64,000 bases of DNA from Thalassolituus marinus (GTDB taxonomy: Bacteria > Pseudomonadota > Gammaproteobacteria > Pseudomonadales > Oceanobacteraceae). Positions 8,440 through 17,957 of the stretch are shown here, piece after piece. The notes below the pieces were generated by a model that saw nothing but the letters and a program-made list of their open reading frames with translations, was not told the DNA's origin and made no database searches. Numbering within the stretch: position 1 is the stretch's first letter; each line of letters starts with the position of its first letter. Both the position numbers and the translations under genes were made by a program. The DNA lies in the NCBI RefSeq assembly GCF_020320395.1, contig NZ_JAEDAH010000008.1, forward strand, positions 1 to 64,000. Direction: 5' to 3'.

Positions 8440-9951
8440 ATGAAATTCGTAATTAAGCTGTTCCCGGAAATCACGATTAAGTCCACCAGTGTTCGTAAGC
8501 AGATGACCAAGATTCTGCGCCAGAACCTGCAGAACTTGTTCCGGCGTTACGGGATTTCGGCGGATGTACAGAATCGTTGGGACAGCCTGGTGGTGATTGT
8601 AAATCGTGAAGATGAAGCGGCCCGCCGCCAGGCCATTCAGATTCTGTCGCATACCCCGGGTATTGCATCTGCGCTGGAGATCACAGAGTTTACTTTTGAA
8701 ACGCTGGATGAAGCCTATCAGCGCGTGCGTGATGCTTATCGTGAGCGTGTGGCGGGTAAAACCTTCTGTGTGCGCATCAAGCGTGCTGGTGTGCATGAGT
8801 TCACCTCGCATCAGGCTGAAATCTATATGGGCGGCGGCATTCTCAAGGAAACCGACGCCAGGGCCGTGTCACTGAAAGACCCTGAGGTGCTGGTGCTGGC
8901 TGAGCTGCGCAACGACAAAGTGCAGGTAGTGAAGCAGACCATCAAAGGCCTTGGTGGTTACCCTCTGGGCAGTCAGGGCGAGGTATTGTCGCTGATTTCA
9001 GGGGGCTTCGACTCTACCGTCGCCAGTTATCTGATGAGCCGTCGCGGCCTGAAAACCCACTTCTGTTTCTTTAACCTCGGTGGCAGTGCGCATGAAATTG
9101 GCGTGAAGCAGGTATCGCACTACTTGTGGAGTACATATTCAGAAAGCCACCGGGTGAAGTTTGTCACGGTGCCGTTTGAAGAGGTCGTAACCGAAATTCT
9201 GACCAAGGTCGACACCAGTCAGATGGGCGTCGTGCTGAAACGCATGATGATGCGTGCGGCTTCCCGCGTGGCAGACAGCCTCAACCTCCCTGCACTGGTA
9301 ACCGGTGAAGCGGTTGCTCAGGTGGCCAGCCAGACCATTACTAACCTGGCGGTGATTGATCAGGTGTCAGATCATATGATCCTGCGCCCTCTGGCAGCCA
9401 TGGATAAACAGGACATCATCGATATCGCCCGTCGCATCGGCACCGAATCCTTCGCTGCCACCATGCCGGAATACTGCGGGGTTATCTCGGTGAATCCGAC
9501 CACGGTTGGTGATCGGGCCAAGGTGGAAGCGGCAGAAGCCAAATTCGACATGGCCGTGCTGGAGAAAGCACTGGCTGAAGCCCGTTATGAACGCATTGAT
9601 AATGTTCTGGATGGCGAAGCCAGTGGTTTGGATCAGGTGCAGCTGGTTACCACGCCTGCCGTGTCCGACATTGTTATTGATATTCGCCATCCGTCCGAAG
9701 CGGCAGATGCCCCGCTGGTGCTGACCAATAACAAGGTACTGGAAATTCCGTTCTACGACCTGGATAACCGCGTGGCGGACCTGGTTGCCAGCAACGAAGG
9801 CGCGCGCTTCCTGCTCTATTGTCAGAAAGGCACCATGAGTAAAATCCATGCGCATCACTTTGTCAGCGAAGGTCGTGGCGACTTTGGTGTGCTGATGGAT
9901 GCGGTGACGCCGAAAAAGCCGATCGCTGGCACTGAAGATGACGCTGAATAA
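8440..9951 (+). CDS. thiI: tRNA 4-thiouridine synthase ThiI with rhodanese domain
   Basis: Transfers sulfur to uridine 8 of tRNA and, in enterobacteria, takes part in thiazole synthesis for thiamine. Domains in order: ferredoxin-like N-terminus, THUMP (about 60-165), PP-loop ATPase with SGGFDS at residues 187-192, and a C-terminal rhodanese domain. The two cysteines that work together in the E. coli enzyme are both present: Cys346 in EYCGVIS and the persulfide-carrying Cys461 in LYCQKGT. The 503-residue length fits the long, rhodanese-containing form. It is a single gene ending in a terminator shared with the opposite gene. Confidence 0.97.
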   Translation: MKFVIKLFPEITIKSTSVRKQMTKILRQNLQNLFRRYGISADVQNRWDSLVVIVNREDEAARRQAIQILSHTPGIASALEITEFTFETLDEAYQRVRDAYRERVAGKTFCVRIKRAGVHEFTSHQAEIYMGGGILKETDARAVSLKDPEVLVLAELRNDKVQVVKQTIKGLGGYPLGSQGEVLSLISGGFDSTVASYLMSRRGLKTHFCFFNLGGSAHEIGVKQVSHYLWSTYSESHRVKFVTVPFEEVVTEILTKVDTSQMGVVLKRMMMRAASRVADSLNLPALVTGEAVAQVASQTITNLAVIDQVSDHMILRPLAAMDKQDIIDIARRIGTESFAATMPEYCGVISVNPTTVGDRAKVEAAEAKFDMAVLEKALAEARYERIDNVLDGEASGLDQVQLVTTPAVSDIVIDIRHPSEAADAPLVLTNNKVLEIPFYDLDNRVADLVASNEGARFLLYCQKGTMSKIHAHHFVSEGRGDFGVLMDAVTPKKPIAGTEDDAE

Positions 9952-9971
9952 CGGCATATTCTGCGCGCAAT

Positions 9972-9999
9972 AAAAAAGGGACCTGATGGTCCCTTTTTT
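9972..9999. terminator. bidirectional terminator between thiI and the TonB-dependent receptor gene
   Basis: Perfect symmetric hairpin: AAAAAAGGGACC, TGAT loop, GGTCCCTTTTTT. It has a T-run on both strands and lies between two convergent genes. Confidence 0.93.
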
Positions 10000-10016
10000 G
10001 TTTTCGCTGGCGCAGC

Positions 10017-11822
10017 TCAGAAGCCAGCACCGATCTCCAGACGGTAGGCGTTCAGTGGTGCTTCGATGTAGCCGCTATCAATGTACTCAGTACCCAGTAC
10101 GTTGGTGGCCGCCAGTGCCCAATGCCACTGGTCAAATGTCTGCTTAACGCCCAGATCCCACAAACGGTAGCCGTCCTGGTTGTAGCGTGATTCAAACTTG
10201 TACTGCGAGGTTGCGCTCAGCCCAGGAATGATCTCGTAAGCCAGCGACAGTATCGCCTGATGCTCAAACTGGGACTGGCTGTAACGGGCTTCAGCATACT
10301 GGTTAGTGAAGTCCTGAATCAGGCGGGTGTAGCTCAGCGAGGCTTTAAGAAACCCGGTTTCAGCCAGCAGCCCGCTGATATCCACTTCGGCATCCAGCCC
10401 CTTGGTCTTGATAGACTCAATGTTACGAGCAATATAGGCACTGCCTGCTGCAACTTCAGCATCGGTGCGGGTGTAGTCAATGGCATCCGTCGTTTCACGA
10501 TTGAATATCGCCAGTCGGCCCAGTGCGCCAGCCAGATTGAAGCGCAGCCCCAGCTCGTAGCTGGTGGTTTCTTCGGCCTGAACATCCGGATTACCTTTGT
10601 TGGCCGTTTGATTCAGGTACAGATCGTTCATCGTTGGCACTCGCGCAGATTGGCCTGCATTCAGATACAGCTGTTGCCCGGCGAATGGAATCGTCATGCC
10701 CAGCACCGGCAAGGTATAGCTGTCGCCGTCATCATAATTCAGATAAGACAGGCTGCCTGCCAGCTGCAAAACCCCCAGATCGTGCTGACCGTAAGCAAAC
10801 ACACTGGAATAGTCACGTTTATGGCGATTGTCGGTGACTGAGGTGCTGTCGATATCTTCCTGGTTGTGTTCATAACCCAGGGCAAAATCATTAGCCAGGC
10901 GCAGACGCAGGCGGGTTTGCCAGGCGTTGGTCTGATGCTCAGATGGTGCGTAGTTCAGGTAGAAAAACTCATCATCGTGCTGACGCCAGTTGATGGCAAT
11001 ATCGGCGCGCAGGTCATTATCAAAGCGCTGATCGTGGGTAAAATAAACATGGCGTTGAATGGTATTTTCGTTAGCCCGTTTATCCGCCCCAGCATAAAAG
11101 CCTTGTGCACCAAAGCCTTTATCCATATAGCCCAGCCCCAGTACAGTTGTGTGTGAATCATTCTGATGCACAAGACGATAATTGCCCTGCTGGGTGGTGT
11201 AGTCGAGATCTGCTCCCCGGATGTAGCTGTCTGATTTCTGCTGGGAGAATGCGGCAAACTGACTCCAGTTGCCCTCTGTTTTACCTAAGCTGATCATGGC
11301 GCGGTCGTAATCCTTGCTGCCAGCTTCCAGTTTGATGCCCGCTACGCGGCCGTCCACCTGCTTACGCGTCACCAGGTTAATCACACCGGCATTGCCGTTA
11401 GGGCCGTACTGGCCCGCCCCCGGACCGCGCACGACCTCAATGCGCTCAATATCTTCCAGCACGAGTGGCAGGTCGAAGTTATGGTGACCTGTTTGTGGGT
11501 CATTCATACGCACGCCATCCACCAGAATAAGTGTCTGTTCATAGCCGGCACCGCGGATGCTCAGGTCGACCTGGGTTCCGCCACTACCCCGTTGACGAAC
11601 GTCGAGGCCGCTGACCCATTCCAGCGCATCGGCGATATTGCTGACTGGCAATAGTTCGATATCGCTGCGATCCAGCACTTCAACTGCAAATGCCTGCTCA
11701 GCGATGTTCTGTTCGAACAGCTGACCACTGATTTGCTGGGTATCGAGTTCTACAGCCTGGACGGTGCTGGCTGCCATGCTGGCAACGATGGCGCTTGCCA
11801 GTGTGTAACGGCGGAATGTCAT
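10017..11822 (-). CDS. TonB-dependent outer membrane receptor, BtuB-like size
   Basis: About 601 residues. A signal peptide (ending near ...STVQA) is followed by a plug domain with the usual sequence marks ([20 protein letters not shown], then [20 protein letters not shown]) and a 22-strand-type barrel that ends in a C-terminal aromatic residue (GAGF). The size is close to vitamin B12 and small siderophore or haem receptors. No cobalamin riboswitch or Fur-like box is evident upstream, so the substrate is open. The start at 11822 is chosen because AGGA lies 11 nt upstream; the in-frame ATG at 11834 has no room for a ribosome binding site. A complete TonB-ExbBD operon lies 1 kb away and could power it. 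Confidence 0.9.
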   Translation of the reverse strand: MTFRRYTLASAIVASMAASTVQAVELDTQQISGQLFEQNIAEQAFAVEVLDRSDIELLPVSNIADALEWVSGLDVRQRGSGGTQVDLSIRGAGYEQTLILVDGVRMNDPQTGHHNFDLPLVLEDIERIEVVRGPGAGQYGPNGNAGVINLVTRKQVDGRVAGIKLEAGSKDYDRAMISLGKTEGNWSQFAAFSQQKSDSYIRGADLDYTTQQGNYRLVHQNDSHTTVLGLGYMDKGFGAQGFYAGADKRANENTIQRHVYFTHDQRFDNDLRADIAINWRQHDDEFFYLNYAPSEHQTNAWQTRLRLRLANDFALGYEHNQEDIDSTSVTDNRHKRDYSSVFAYGQHDLGVLQLAGSLSYLNYDDGDSYTLPVLGMTIPFAGQQLYLNAGQSARVPTMNDLYLNQTANKGNPDVQAEETTSYELGLRFNLAGALGRLAIFNRETTDAIDYTRTDAEVAAGSAYIARNIESIKTKGLDAEVDISGLLAETGFLKASLSYTRLIQDFTNQYAEARYSQSQFEHQAILSLAYEIIPGLSATSQYKFESRYNQDGYRLWDLGVKQTFDQWHWALAATNVLGTEYIDSGYIEAPLNAYRLEIGAGF

Positions 11823-11990
11823 GGGTATCTGCATCCTGAGAAATTTCGCAGCAGTTTAAAAACTCGCATTGGCCCAGCCAAAATCCTGATGAGGCAAGGT
11901 TGTCAGTTGTGCATATATCGATCAGGTTGCGGACTGGTCATGTGTTGCGGTGCTGGTATCATGGCGCGCAGATTCACAATGGACAGCATC

Positions 11991-12803
11991 ATGACCACCA
12001 TCATCAGCTTTAACATCAATGGCGTACGTGCCCGCCCTCACCAGCTGGAAGCCATTCGCGATCAGCTTGATCCGGATATCCTGGGTCTGCAGGAAACAAA
12101 GGTCCACGACGAACAGTTTCCATTGGCAGACATTGAGGCTCTGGGGTATCACGTTGAGTTCTTCGGCCAGAAAAGCCACTACGGCGTGGCGCTGCTGAGT
12201 AAAGTGGCTCCGGAGTTCGTGCAGAAAGGCTGGCCATGGGATGAGGAAGACGCACAGCGCCGCCTGATTCACGCCCGCTACGTGATTGATGGCAAAGTCT
12301 GGAACGTTCTTAACGGCTATTTCCCACAGGGCGAAAGCCGCGATCACGAAACCAAATTTCCGGCCAAGGAAAAGTTCTACGCCGATCTGATGCGTTACCT
12401 GAACGAGAACTTCACCCCGGCTGACCGTGTGATTGTTATGGGGGATATGAATATCTCGCCGGAAGACACGGATATTGGTATTGGCGAGCCGAATCGTAAG
12501 CGCTGGTTGAAGTCCGGCAAGTGCTCTTTCCTGCCGGAAGAACGCGAGTGGTACCAGACTCTGCTGGGCTGGGGCCTGAAAGACACTTATCGCAAGCACT
12601 TCCCGGAATCCGCTGATACCTTCAGCTGGTTTGATTACCGCTCCAAGGGCTTTGACGACGAGCCAAAGCGCGGCCTGCGTATCGATCATATTCTGGCGAC
12701 CGACAGTGTGTATGACGAATGCGTGGCAGCAGGTGTCAGCTACGACATTCGCGGCACTGAAAAACCGTCTGATCACGCACCTATCTGGTCACGTTTCAGC
12801 TGA
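11991..12803 (+). CDS. xthA: exodeoxyribonuclease III
   Basis: AP endonuclease and 3'-5' exonuclease of base excision repair, 270 residues (E. coli 268). The family motifs appear in order: [10 protein letters not shown] at the start, LQETKV with the metal-binding Glu, the [13 protein letters not shown] loop with catalytic Asp and Asn, and the C-terminal SDHAPIW. The start at 11991 puts [11 protein letters not shown] at the N-terminus as in homologues. An in-frame ATG 12 bp earlier is possible, and neither has a strong ribosome binding site. It is divergent from the receptor gene and ends in a shared terminator. Confidence 0.96.
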   Translation: MTTIISFNINGVRARPHQLEAIRDQLDPDILGLQETKVHDEQFPLADIEALGYHVEFFGQKSHYGVALLSKVAPEFVQKGWPWDEEDAQRRLIHARYVIDGKVWNVLNGYFPQGESRDHETKFPAKEKFYADLMRYLNENFTPADRVIVMGDMNISPEDTDIGIGEPNRKRWLKSGKCSFLPEEREWYQTLLGWGLKDTYRKHFPESADTFSWFDYRSKGFDDEPKRGLRIDHILATDSVYDECVAAGVSYDIRGTEKPSDHAPIWSRFS

Positions 12804-12856
12804 TACTCAGCCTTTCAGTGATGTCTGTTGAAGGCCAACCTGATCAAACTGAATGC

Positions 12857-12887
12857 AAAAAAGCCGGGCTTATTGCCCGGCTTTTTT
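12857..12887. terminator. bidirectional terminator between xthA and the TonB operon
   Basis: AAAAAAGCCGGGC, TTATT loop, GCCCGGCTTTTTT. Symmetric, with six T on either strand, between convergent transcription units. Confidence 0.93.
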
Positions 12888-12914
12888 GCTTTGTTTTCTG
12901 GTCTTCAGACGAAA

Positions 12915-14195
12915 TCACCCGCCGTACTGATCGAGAGCATCAATGTAATTAAGCCAGGATCGGGCATTCGCTGCGGTATGCGGATGTTTTAGCGCCTGCT
13001 GAAAGTAGCGCCGCGCGGCGGGTTTATCATCCAGCTGCAGCGCGCTACTACCGGCGAGCATCAATGCCTGTGCTTTCTGATCGGCTTCCAGTCCTTTGCT
13101 CAGAGCAAGGTCGATCTGACTCAACACCAGCTGCACGTTGTTGTCCTGATAAGCGAGCCTTGCAGCAAATAACGGCAGCTTGCCGTCGTCGGAGAATTCT
13201 GCGGCTTTGTTTATGGCCTCAATCGCTGCCAGACGTTCACGCCCCTGCTGCCAGGCCATGCCCAGTAAACGCCAGTCTTCTTCGCGGCTTTCACTTTCCG
13301 GCTGGGCCAGGTGTTGCTCAAGAATGCGTGCAGCCCGCTCGGGAATGCCCTGGCTGATCAGCAACTGGCTGAGCAGCAGTATATTGCTGGTTTTGCTGAC
13401 ATAGCCTGCGGCATAGCCGGTTTCCAGTGAGCTCAAAGCCTCAGTTTGTTTGTTCAGCAACTGAAACATGGATGCGCGCTGTACCCAGTAGTCTTCTTTA
13501 CCGGGATTAATGCGAATCAGGTCGGCCAGAACCCTTGCCGTGGCCTGATAGTCACCGAGCTGGTAATAGCCCGACATCAGCATCTGCAGCCAGTTTTCGC
13601 GGGGACTTTCGCCTTTGCTGGTGGCGCGGCGGAGCGCCTCTTCGAAGGCTTTGGTTGATTGCTGGTAGTCTTTCAATAGATGGTAGGCGCTACCCAGCGT
13701 GGCGTAGGCCAGGGGCTGAATAATGGCGCTGGCAGTTTCTTTTTTTGCCTGTTGCTGACGCGCTTCTTCGGCGCTGAGCTTGCTGAGTCTTGGCGCTAAT
13801 GCATCAATCGCTGCCTGAAAGTCATCCTCTGCCAGCAGTAGCTGCGCCACGGACGTGGCCATGCCGGCTTCCATTGCAGGTGTCAGGGCATCCTCGGCCA
13901 GTGATTTCTGATACCAGCGCAGCCCTTCGCGGTTGTTGTCCTGTAGCAGAAACAGCTGACCATATAGTTCATAAGCCAGGGCCATGCCGAAGCCGGGCTT
14001 GAGGTCGGCAATCAGTTCGTCCAGTTGGCTACGTGCGTCGTCGAAACGTGATTCGCCCAATGCCGCCTGAATGCTATTCAGGCTTTCATAGGTTGCTGGC
14101 GACAGTGACGGTGTTGCAGCCATCGCCCTAAACGGCAGCATCACGGTGGTTATGATCAGCAGCGCCAACAGTAATGGTTGTATATGCAAATTCAT
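12915..14195 (-). CDS. periplasmic TPR protein of the TtpC-type TonB system
   Basis: A 426-residue protein with a signal peptide (cleavage likely after FRAMA, about residue 26) and a series of tetratricopeptide-like helical pairs, e.g. AYATLGSAYHLLKDYQQSTK and YYQLGDYQATARVLADLIRI. It is the last gene of the operon; its ATG overlaps the tonB stop by one base (TAATG), so the two are translationally coupled. In Vibrio TonB2-type clusters a TPR gene occupies the same place and has been linked to TonB function. The mechanism is unknown. Confidence 0.85.
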   Translation of the reverse strand: MNLHIQPLLLALLIITTVMLPFRAMAATPSLSPATYESLNSIQAALGESRFDDARSQLDELIADLKPGFGMALAYELYGQLFLLQDNNREGLRWYQKSLAEDALTPAMEAGMATSVAQLLLAEDDFQAAIDALAPRLSKLSAEEARQQQAKKETASAIIQPLAYATLGSAYHLLKDYQQSTKAFEEALRRATSKGESPRENWLQMLMSGYYQLGDYQATARVLADLIRINPGKEDYWVQRASMFQLLNKQTEALSSLETGYAAGYVSKTSNILLLSQLLISQGIPERAARILEQHLAQPESESREEDWRLLGMAWQQGRERLAAIEAINKAAEFSDDGKLPLFAARLAYQDNNVQLVLSQIDLALSKGLEADQKAQALMLAGSSALQLDDKPAARRYFQQALKHPHTAANARSWLNYIDALDQYGG

Positions 14196-14818
14196 TATTG
14201 CGAACCTGCCAGTGTGAATTCCAGTGTCTGGGTAGCGGTCTGTGCCACCGGGCGGCCATCTTCCATTTTCGGGCGGAATTTGTAGCGGTACAGCGCCCGC
14301 ACCGCTTCGCGCTCGAAGACGCCGCGCGGTTCGGCTTCGATGATCTCGACATCCTCGACCGTGCCTTCCGGTGAGATTTGCAGGCGCGCTCGCACATAGC
14401 CTTCAATCTTCTGGCGCAGCGCCCGCGGCGGATATACCGCCTGCTGGCGATGCAGAGGAATGACATCGGTATCACCAAACCCTTTACCGACGACAGCATC
14501 ACCCAATAACGACTGACGATTAAGTGCCAGGTCCGGGCTGACATCCGGCATATTGAAGGGAATGGTCTGCATCGTTGGTGCCTGTTCTGCCACGGCCTGT
14601 TGTGGCAGCTTCGGTTTCTGCGGCTTGGGAGGTTCCTGTTTGCGGCGCTCCTTACGCTCGGTCTGGCTGTCCTGACGCAGGCGCACGAAATCAACGATTG
14701 CACTGTTGTTGTCTGCGCGTTTCAGGTTTTCGTCCGGCGTGACCATGCGCTGCATCACCCAGAACAATCCCAGGCTTACAGCGGTGGCGGCCAGTAAGGC
14801 AATAGCCAGACGGTGCAT
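14195..14818 (-). CDS. tonB: TonB energy transducer, short TonB2 type
   Basis: Couples the inner-membrane proton gradient to outer-membrane receptors. It has 207 residues: a single N-terminal membrane helix (about residues 5-23), a short proline/lysine-rich spacer (EPPKPQKPKLPQQ) and a C-terminal TonB domain with YPPRALRQKIEGYVRARLQI and AVRALYRYKFRPKMEDGRPV. The spacer is much shorter than in E. coli TonB, typical of TonB2. The start overlaps the exbD stop (TGATG). Confidence 0.94.
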   Translation of the reverse strand: MHRLAIALLAATAVSLGLFWVMQRMVTPDENLKRADNNSAIVDFVRLRQDSQTERKERRKQEPPKPQKPKLPQQAVAEQAPTMQTIPFNMPDVSPDLALNRQSLLGDAVVGKGFGDTDVIPLHRQQAVYPPRALRQKIEGYVRARLQISPEGTVEDVEIIEAEPRGVFEREAVRALYRYKFRPKMEDGRPVAQTATQTLEFTLAGSQ

Positions 14819-15225
14819 CAGTCGGCAGCCTCAGCAGAAATTGAGATGTTGCTGATGCCGGCCAGGCGCACCTGATCCATCACTTTGACCAGCAGGCCGG
14901 TGGGCGAAAACTCGTCGGCCTGAATGATGACGGCACCTTCGGGATTTTCCGCTTTCATGCGCTCGATATTGGGGCGCACGGCACGCACATCCACAGCCCG
15001 GCGATCGATCCAGATTTCGCCGTTGGCGCGAATGGCGACCAGAATATTACTGCCCTTCTTTTCTTCCGCCGTCTGTGCGCTTGGGCGACTGACAGTAACA
15101 CCGCTCTCTTTAACAAATGAGGTGGTGACGATAAAAAAGATCAGCATGATGAACACAATGTCGAGCATCGGCGTGATGTCGATATCGTTGCCATCGCTAC
15201 CCGTGTCGGTATGACGTCTTGCCAT
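14818..15225 (-). CDS. exbD: biopolymer transport protein ExbD
   Basis: A 135-residue subunit of the proton-driven motor that energises TonB. A single membrane helix near residues 19-42 (ITPMLDIVFIMLIFFIVTTS) carries the essential membrane aspartate, followed by a periplasmic domain. Five bases separate it from exbB and one base overlaps with tonB, so the genes are made together. Confidence 0.95.
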   Translation of the reverse strand: MARRHTDTGSDGNDIDITPMLDIVFIMLIFFIVTTSFVKESGVTVSRPSAQTAEEKKGSNILVAIRANGEIWIDRRAVDVRAVRPNIERMKAENPEGAVIIQADEFSPTGLLVKVMDQVRLAGISNISISAEAAD

Positions 15226-15230
15226 GTTAC

Positions 15231-15728
15231 TTACTCCAGACTGTCTGCAAGCTGTTGCAGACCGCGCTGACTCAGGCGCTTAAAACGGGTACGGAAATAC
15301 AGGCCAGTCAGAGCGACCACAAGGCCTGCCATAGTCGGGATGGTGGCCTGGGAGATGCCGTTGGCCATGGCGCGGGCGTTGCCGGTGCCGGTGATGGCCA
15401 GTACGTCGAATACGCTGATCATGCCGCGCACTGTGCCCAGCAGGCCCAGCAGTGGGCAGACTGCGATCAGAATGCCAATTAACGGCAGGTATTGCTCCAG
15501 TGCCTGCTTCTGCTGGCTCAGCCAGTACGCGCGTATCTTGCGTGCTTCCCAGCTCTGGTGTTCTCCTCGCTGCGACCAGCGTTCTGCCAACTGGCGATTG
15601 CTGCCCGGCAAACTGATACGGTAGAACCACAGGCGCTCAAGGATCAGGCTCCAGAGCACGATGCACAGCGCCAGGATGGCCCATAATACAGGGCCGCCCT
15701 GGGTCATGAAGTCCAGTAACCAGTTCAT
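15231..15728 (-). CDS. exbB: ExbB/TolQ-type proton channel subunit
   Basis: A 165-residue protein with three membrane helices and the MotA/TolQ/ExbB signature LPLIGILIAVCPLLGLLGTV followed by a conserved GMI segment and TIPTMAGLVVALTGLY. It is the compact ExbB2 form. Its ATG overlaps the stop of the larger TtpC-like gene by four bases (ATGA). It forms the motor with ExbD. Confidence 0.94.
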   Translation of the reverse strand: MNWLLDFMTQGGPVLWAILALCIVLWSLILERLWFYRISLPGSNRQLAERWSQRGEHQSWEARKIRAYWLSQQKQALEQYLPLIGILIAVCPLLGLLGTVRGMISVFDVLAITGTGNARAMANGISQATIPTMAGLVVALTGLYFRTRFKRLSQRGLQQLADSLE

Positions 15729-17113
15729 GAGCGGCCGTTCTGTTGTTGATTTTCCAGTGCTTCTGCCATCAGACCAGCCGACTGCTCATCCAGCAGCTGA
15801 ATCAGCGCCTTACTGCGGCTTGCGACCCAACTATGGGCCAGCAACAGAGGGATGGCAGCAATCAGGCCCAGTACCGTGGTGATCAGCGCCTGGGAAATAC
15901 CGGATGCCATCAGCTTAGGATCACCGGTGCCGAAGTTTGTGATCGCCTGGAAGGTCGCAATCATGCCGGTGACCGTGCCCAGCAGGCCGAGTAATGGCGC
16001 AATGCCGGCGAACAGTTTGATGATGGTCTGGCCGCGCTCCAGCGCCGGCAGTTCACGCAGCACCGCTTCGTCCATGCGTGCTTCGAGTACATCGACATCA
16101 ATCGGTTTTGGTAGCTCATGCCAGCTGCGCAGTACGCGACCCAGCGGGTTGTCGTCGCTTGGTGTGGTCATGTTCTGTTTCTGGCGAGCAATGGCACTGC
16201 TGATTTTCAGTAAAACCGATGTGCGCCAGGCGGCAATTAATAAACCGACGGCTCCCAGAGTCAGGATGATATAACCGACCAGCGCCCCCTGCTGAATACG
16301 TTCGGCGAGGTCAGGGCTTTCCAGTGTCATGTTGAGCAGCGCACCACGGGACGGGTCGAGTGCTATAGCGGCAACAGGATTCTGAGTCTTCAGGTAGTCG
16401 GCCAGCAGGTCAGCGCCCTGAGGTTGGCGGCCGAGCTCGCGCAACTGCTTAAGTTCGCTGTCGTAGGCGAAATAGCCCTGCTCGCTGATGGCGTTAAATA
16501 CGCCGAGTCGGGTCAGTTGACGGGCTTGTTGAGTGCCATCACGGCCAATGACGTCGGCCTGATAGTCTGTGATCTGTCCATTCAGAATCATTTCCTGCTG
16601 CAGTGTGTACCACAGATCTTCCAGCTCACGGATGGTTGGCAGTTCTTTCGCCTCGGCCAGTTTGTCGAGGGCAGCGCGACGTTGCGGTTGTTCGGTAATG
16701 GTCAGGCTGTCGTCAATCACTGTGTTCAGATCGGTGGCGGTCTGACGTACAACGCCAAACATTTCACCCAGATTACCAACCCGCAGGCGCAGTTCTTCTT
16801 CGCGTTCGGTGAGCTGTTGCTCATTGCTGTCGAAGGCCTTTTTCAGCTGCGCGGCACGGTCTTTTTCCACTTTTAATGCGGCTTTTGCTTCACGCAACAG
16901 TTGCTCGCGAGCTTTTACATCGCGCAAAAAGCGTTGCTCACGGGCTTTGTTATTGCCTGCTTCCTGCGACTGATACTGATCTATCTGCTGCAGTAAACTG
17001 GCCAGAGGACTAGGCTTCTCTGCCGCCATGTTGGCTTTGCTGGTGGTTGCATCGTCTGCGGCATAGGTGCTCAGGCTCAGCAGACTGGCCGCCAATAACA
17101 GAATGCGCTTCAT
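15725..17113 (-). CDS. TtpC-like protein: coiled coil fused to an ExbB-type channel domain
   Basis: A 462-residue protein with a signal peptide (YAADDATTS after a hydrophobic stretch), a long charged periplasmic coiled coil (about residues 35-200) and a C-terminal MotA/TolQ/ExbB domain with three membrane helices, including GIAPLLGLLGTVTGMIATFQ. This architecture and gene order match TtpC, which in Vibrio is needed together with TonB2, ExbB2 and ExbD2. It presumably reaches across the periplasm and stabilises the motor (family inference). Confidence 0.9.
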   Translation of the reverse strand: MKRILLLAASLLSLSTYAADDATTSKANMAAEKPSPLASLLQQIDQYQSQEAGNNKAREQRFLRDVKAREQLLREAKAALKVEKDRAAQLKKAFDSNEQQLTEREEELRLRVGNLGEMFGVVRQTATDLNTVIDDSLTITEQPQRRAALDKLAEAKELPTIRELEDLWYTLQQEMILNGQITDYQADVIGRDGTQQARQLTRLGVFNAISEQGYFAYDSELKQLRELGRQPQGADLLADYLKTQNPVAAIALDPSRGALLNMTLESPDLAERIQQGALVGYIILTLGAVGLLIAAWRTSVLLKISSAIARQKQNMTTPSDDNPLGRVLRSWHELPKPIDVDVLEARMDEAVLRELPALERGQTIIKLFAGIAPLLGLLGTVTGMIATFQAITNFGTGDPKLMASGISQALITTVLGLIAAIPLLLAHSWVASRSKALIQLLDEQSAGLMAEALENQQQNGRS

Positions 17114-17868
17114 GATTGGCCTCCCTGCTTCAGGCTGGATGGGGTTGGCAGTGGCAGCATCAGCATTTCTGGTGCGGCGGTTTGCTGGGCCACTTTTAAC
17201 GCTTTGTTCAGGTCGCGCAGATAGCCACCATCCAGTGCCAGCCAGTCATTCTGACCCGGATGCCAGACCCAGGCCTGACTGCCATCGTTGCTGAGGCGGT
17301 ACAGGGCCACCCGACCGATACGCAGGAAGTCGTAGGAAACGTCGGCACTGCGGGCGCGGTAGGCTTCAATATTGCGGCCGTAATCCACTTCGACCTGATA
17401 GGCTTCCAGTACCCGGCGGAATTTCTCTGAGGTGGTCACATCGGCACGGGTCAGCATGTCGCGCAGCATGGCAATACGGGTGCTGCGTTCTTCCGGCAGA
17501 AAAGGCGTATCCAGCGCGGTGAACTGCTCCAGTGAGTCGACCATGCGGCTCATCAAAGGCAGTACACCCTGCTCGGTGCGTTCGATTTCAGTTATCTGGC
17601 GTGCCAGTGACAGCAGTTCTTCCTGCTGACTGGCGACAATGGTTTCCATCTGACGATTGTAAAGTGCCAGTTGCTCGGTTTCTGCCTGAATCTGGCGGTA
17701 CTCGGCCAGCAGTTGCTGGCTGCGCTCGTCCAGTGATTCGACACGTTGCTGGGAGGTCTGACCCTGGCGGTCAGTGCCGGAAATGGCTTGTTGTCCCTGA
17801 GTCAGCTCGTCGGCCATGGAGGTGCTGATGGTCATCAGCAAGGTGGCGCCAAACATGATACGTCTCAT
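17110..17868 (-). CDS. DUF3450 family periplasmic coiled-coil protein
   Basis: A 252-residue protein starting MRRIMFGATLL with a signal peptide that ends near SMA, followed by a coiled coil (about residues 30-110) and a compact C-terminal region. The start at 17868 is chosen because it has AGGAA upstream and a signal sequence; longer in-frame extensions look non-coding. It is the first gene of the TonB operon, overlapping the next start by four bases (ATGA). DUF3450 genes are regularly found in front of ttpC in marine gammaproteobacteria. Its role in the complex is not known. Confidence 0.88.
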   Translation of the reverse strand: MRRIMFGATLLMTISTSMADELTQGQQAISGTDRQGQTSQQRVESLDERSQQLLAEYRQIQAETEQLALYNRQMETIVASQQEELLSLARQITEIERTEQGVLPLMSRMVDSLEQFTALDTPFLPEERSTRIAMLRDMLTRADVTTSEKFRRVLEAYQVEVDYGRNIEAYRARSADVSYDFLRIGRVALYRLSNDGSQAWVWHPGQNDWLALDGGYLRDLNKALKVAQQTAAPEMLMLPLPTPSSLKQGGQS

Positions 17869-17957
17869 GACGGTCTGTGTTCCTGTAATCCGTATGACAG
17901 GTAGTATGCTCACCTCTGTATGAACGGAGCATGAACATACGACCCAGATTTTTTTGA

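Noticed and set aside
11823-11990. Possible cobalamin riboswitch upstream of the BtuB-sized receptor
   Set aside because: No B12-box-like sequence or the expected length of leader could be found on the minus strand.
17869-17957. Possible Pho box or LexA box before the TonB operon (CTGTCAT / CTGT...ACAG)
   Set aside because: Only one Pho half-site is present and the CTGT-ACAG spacing is 10, not the 8 needed for a LexA site.
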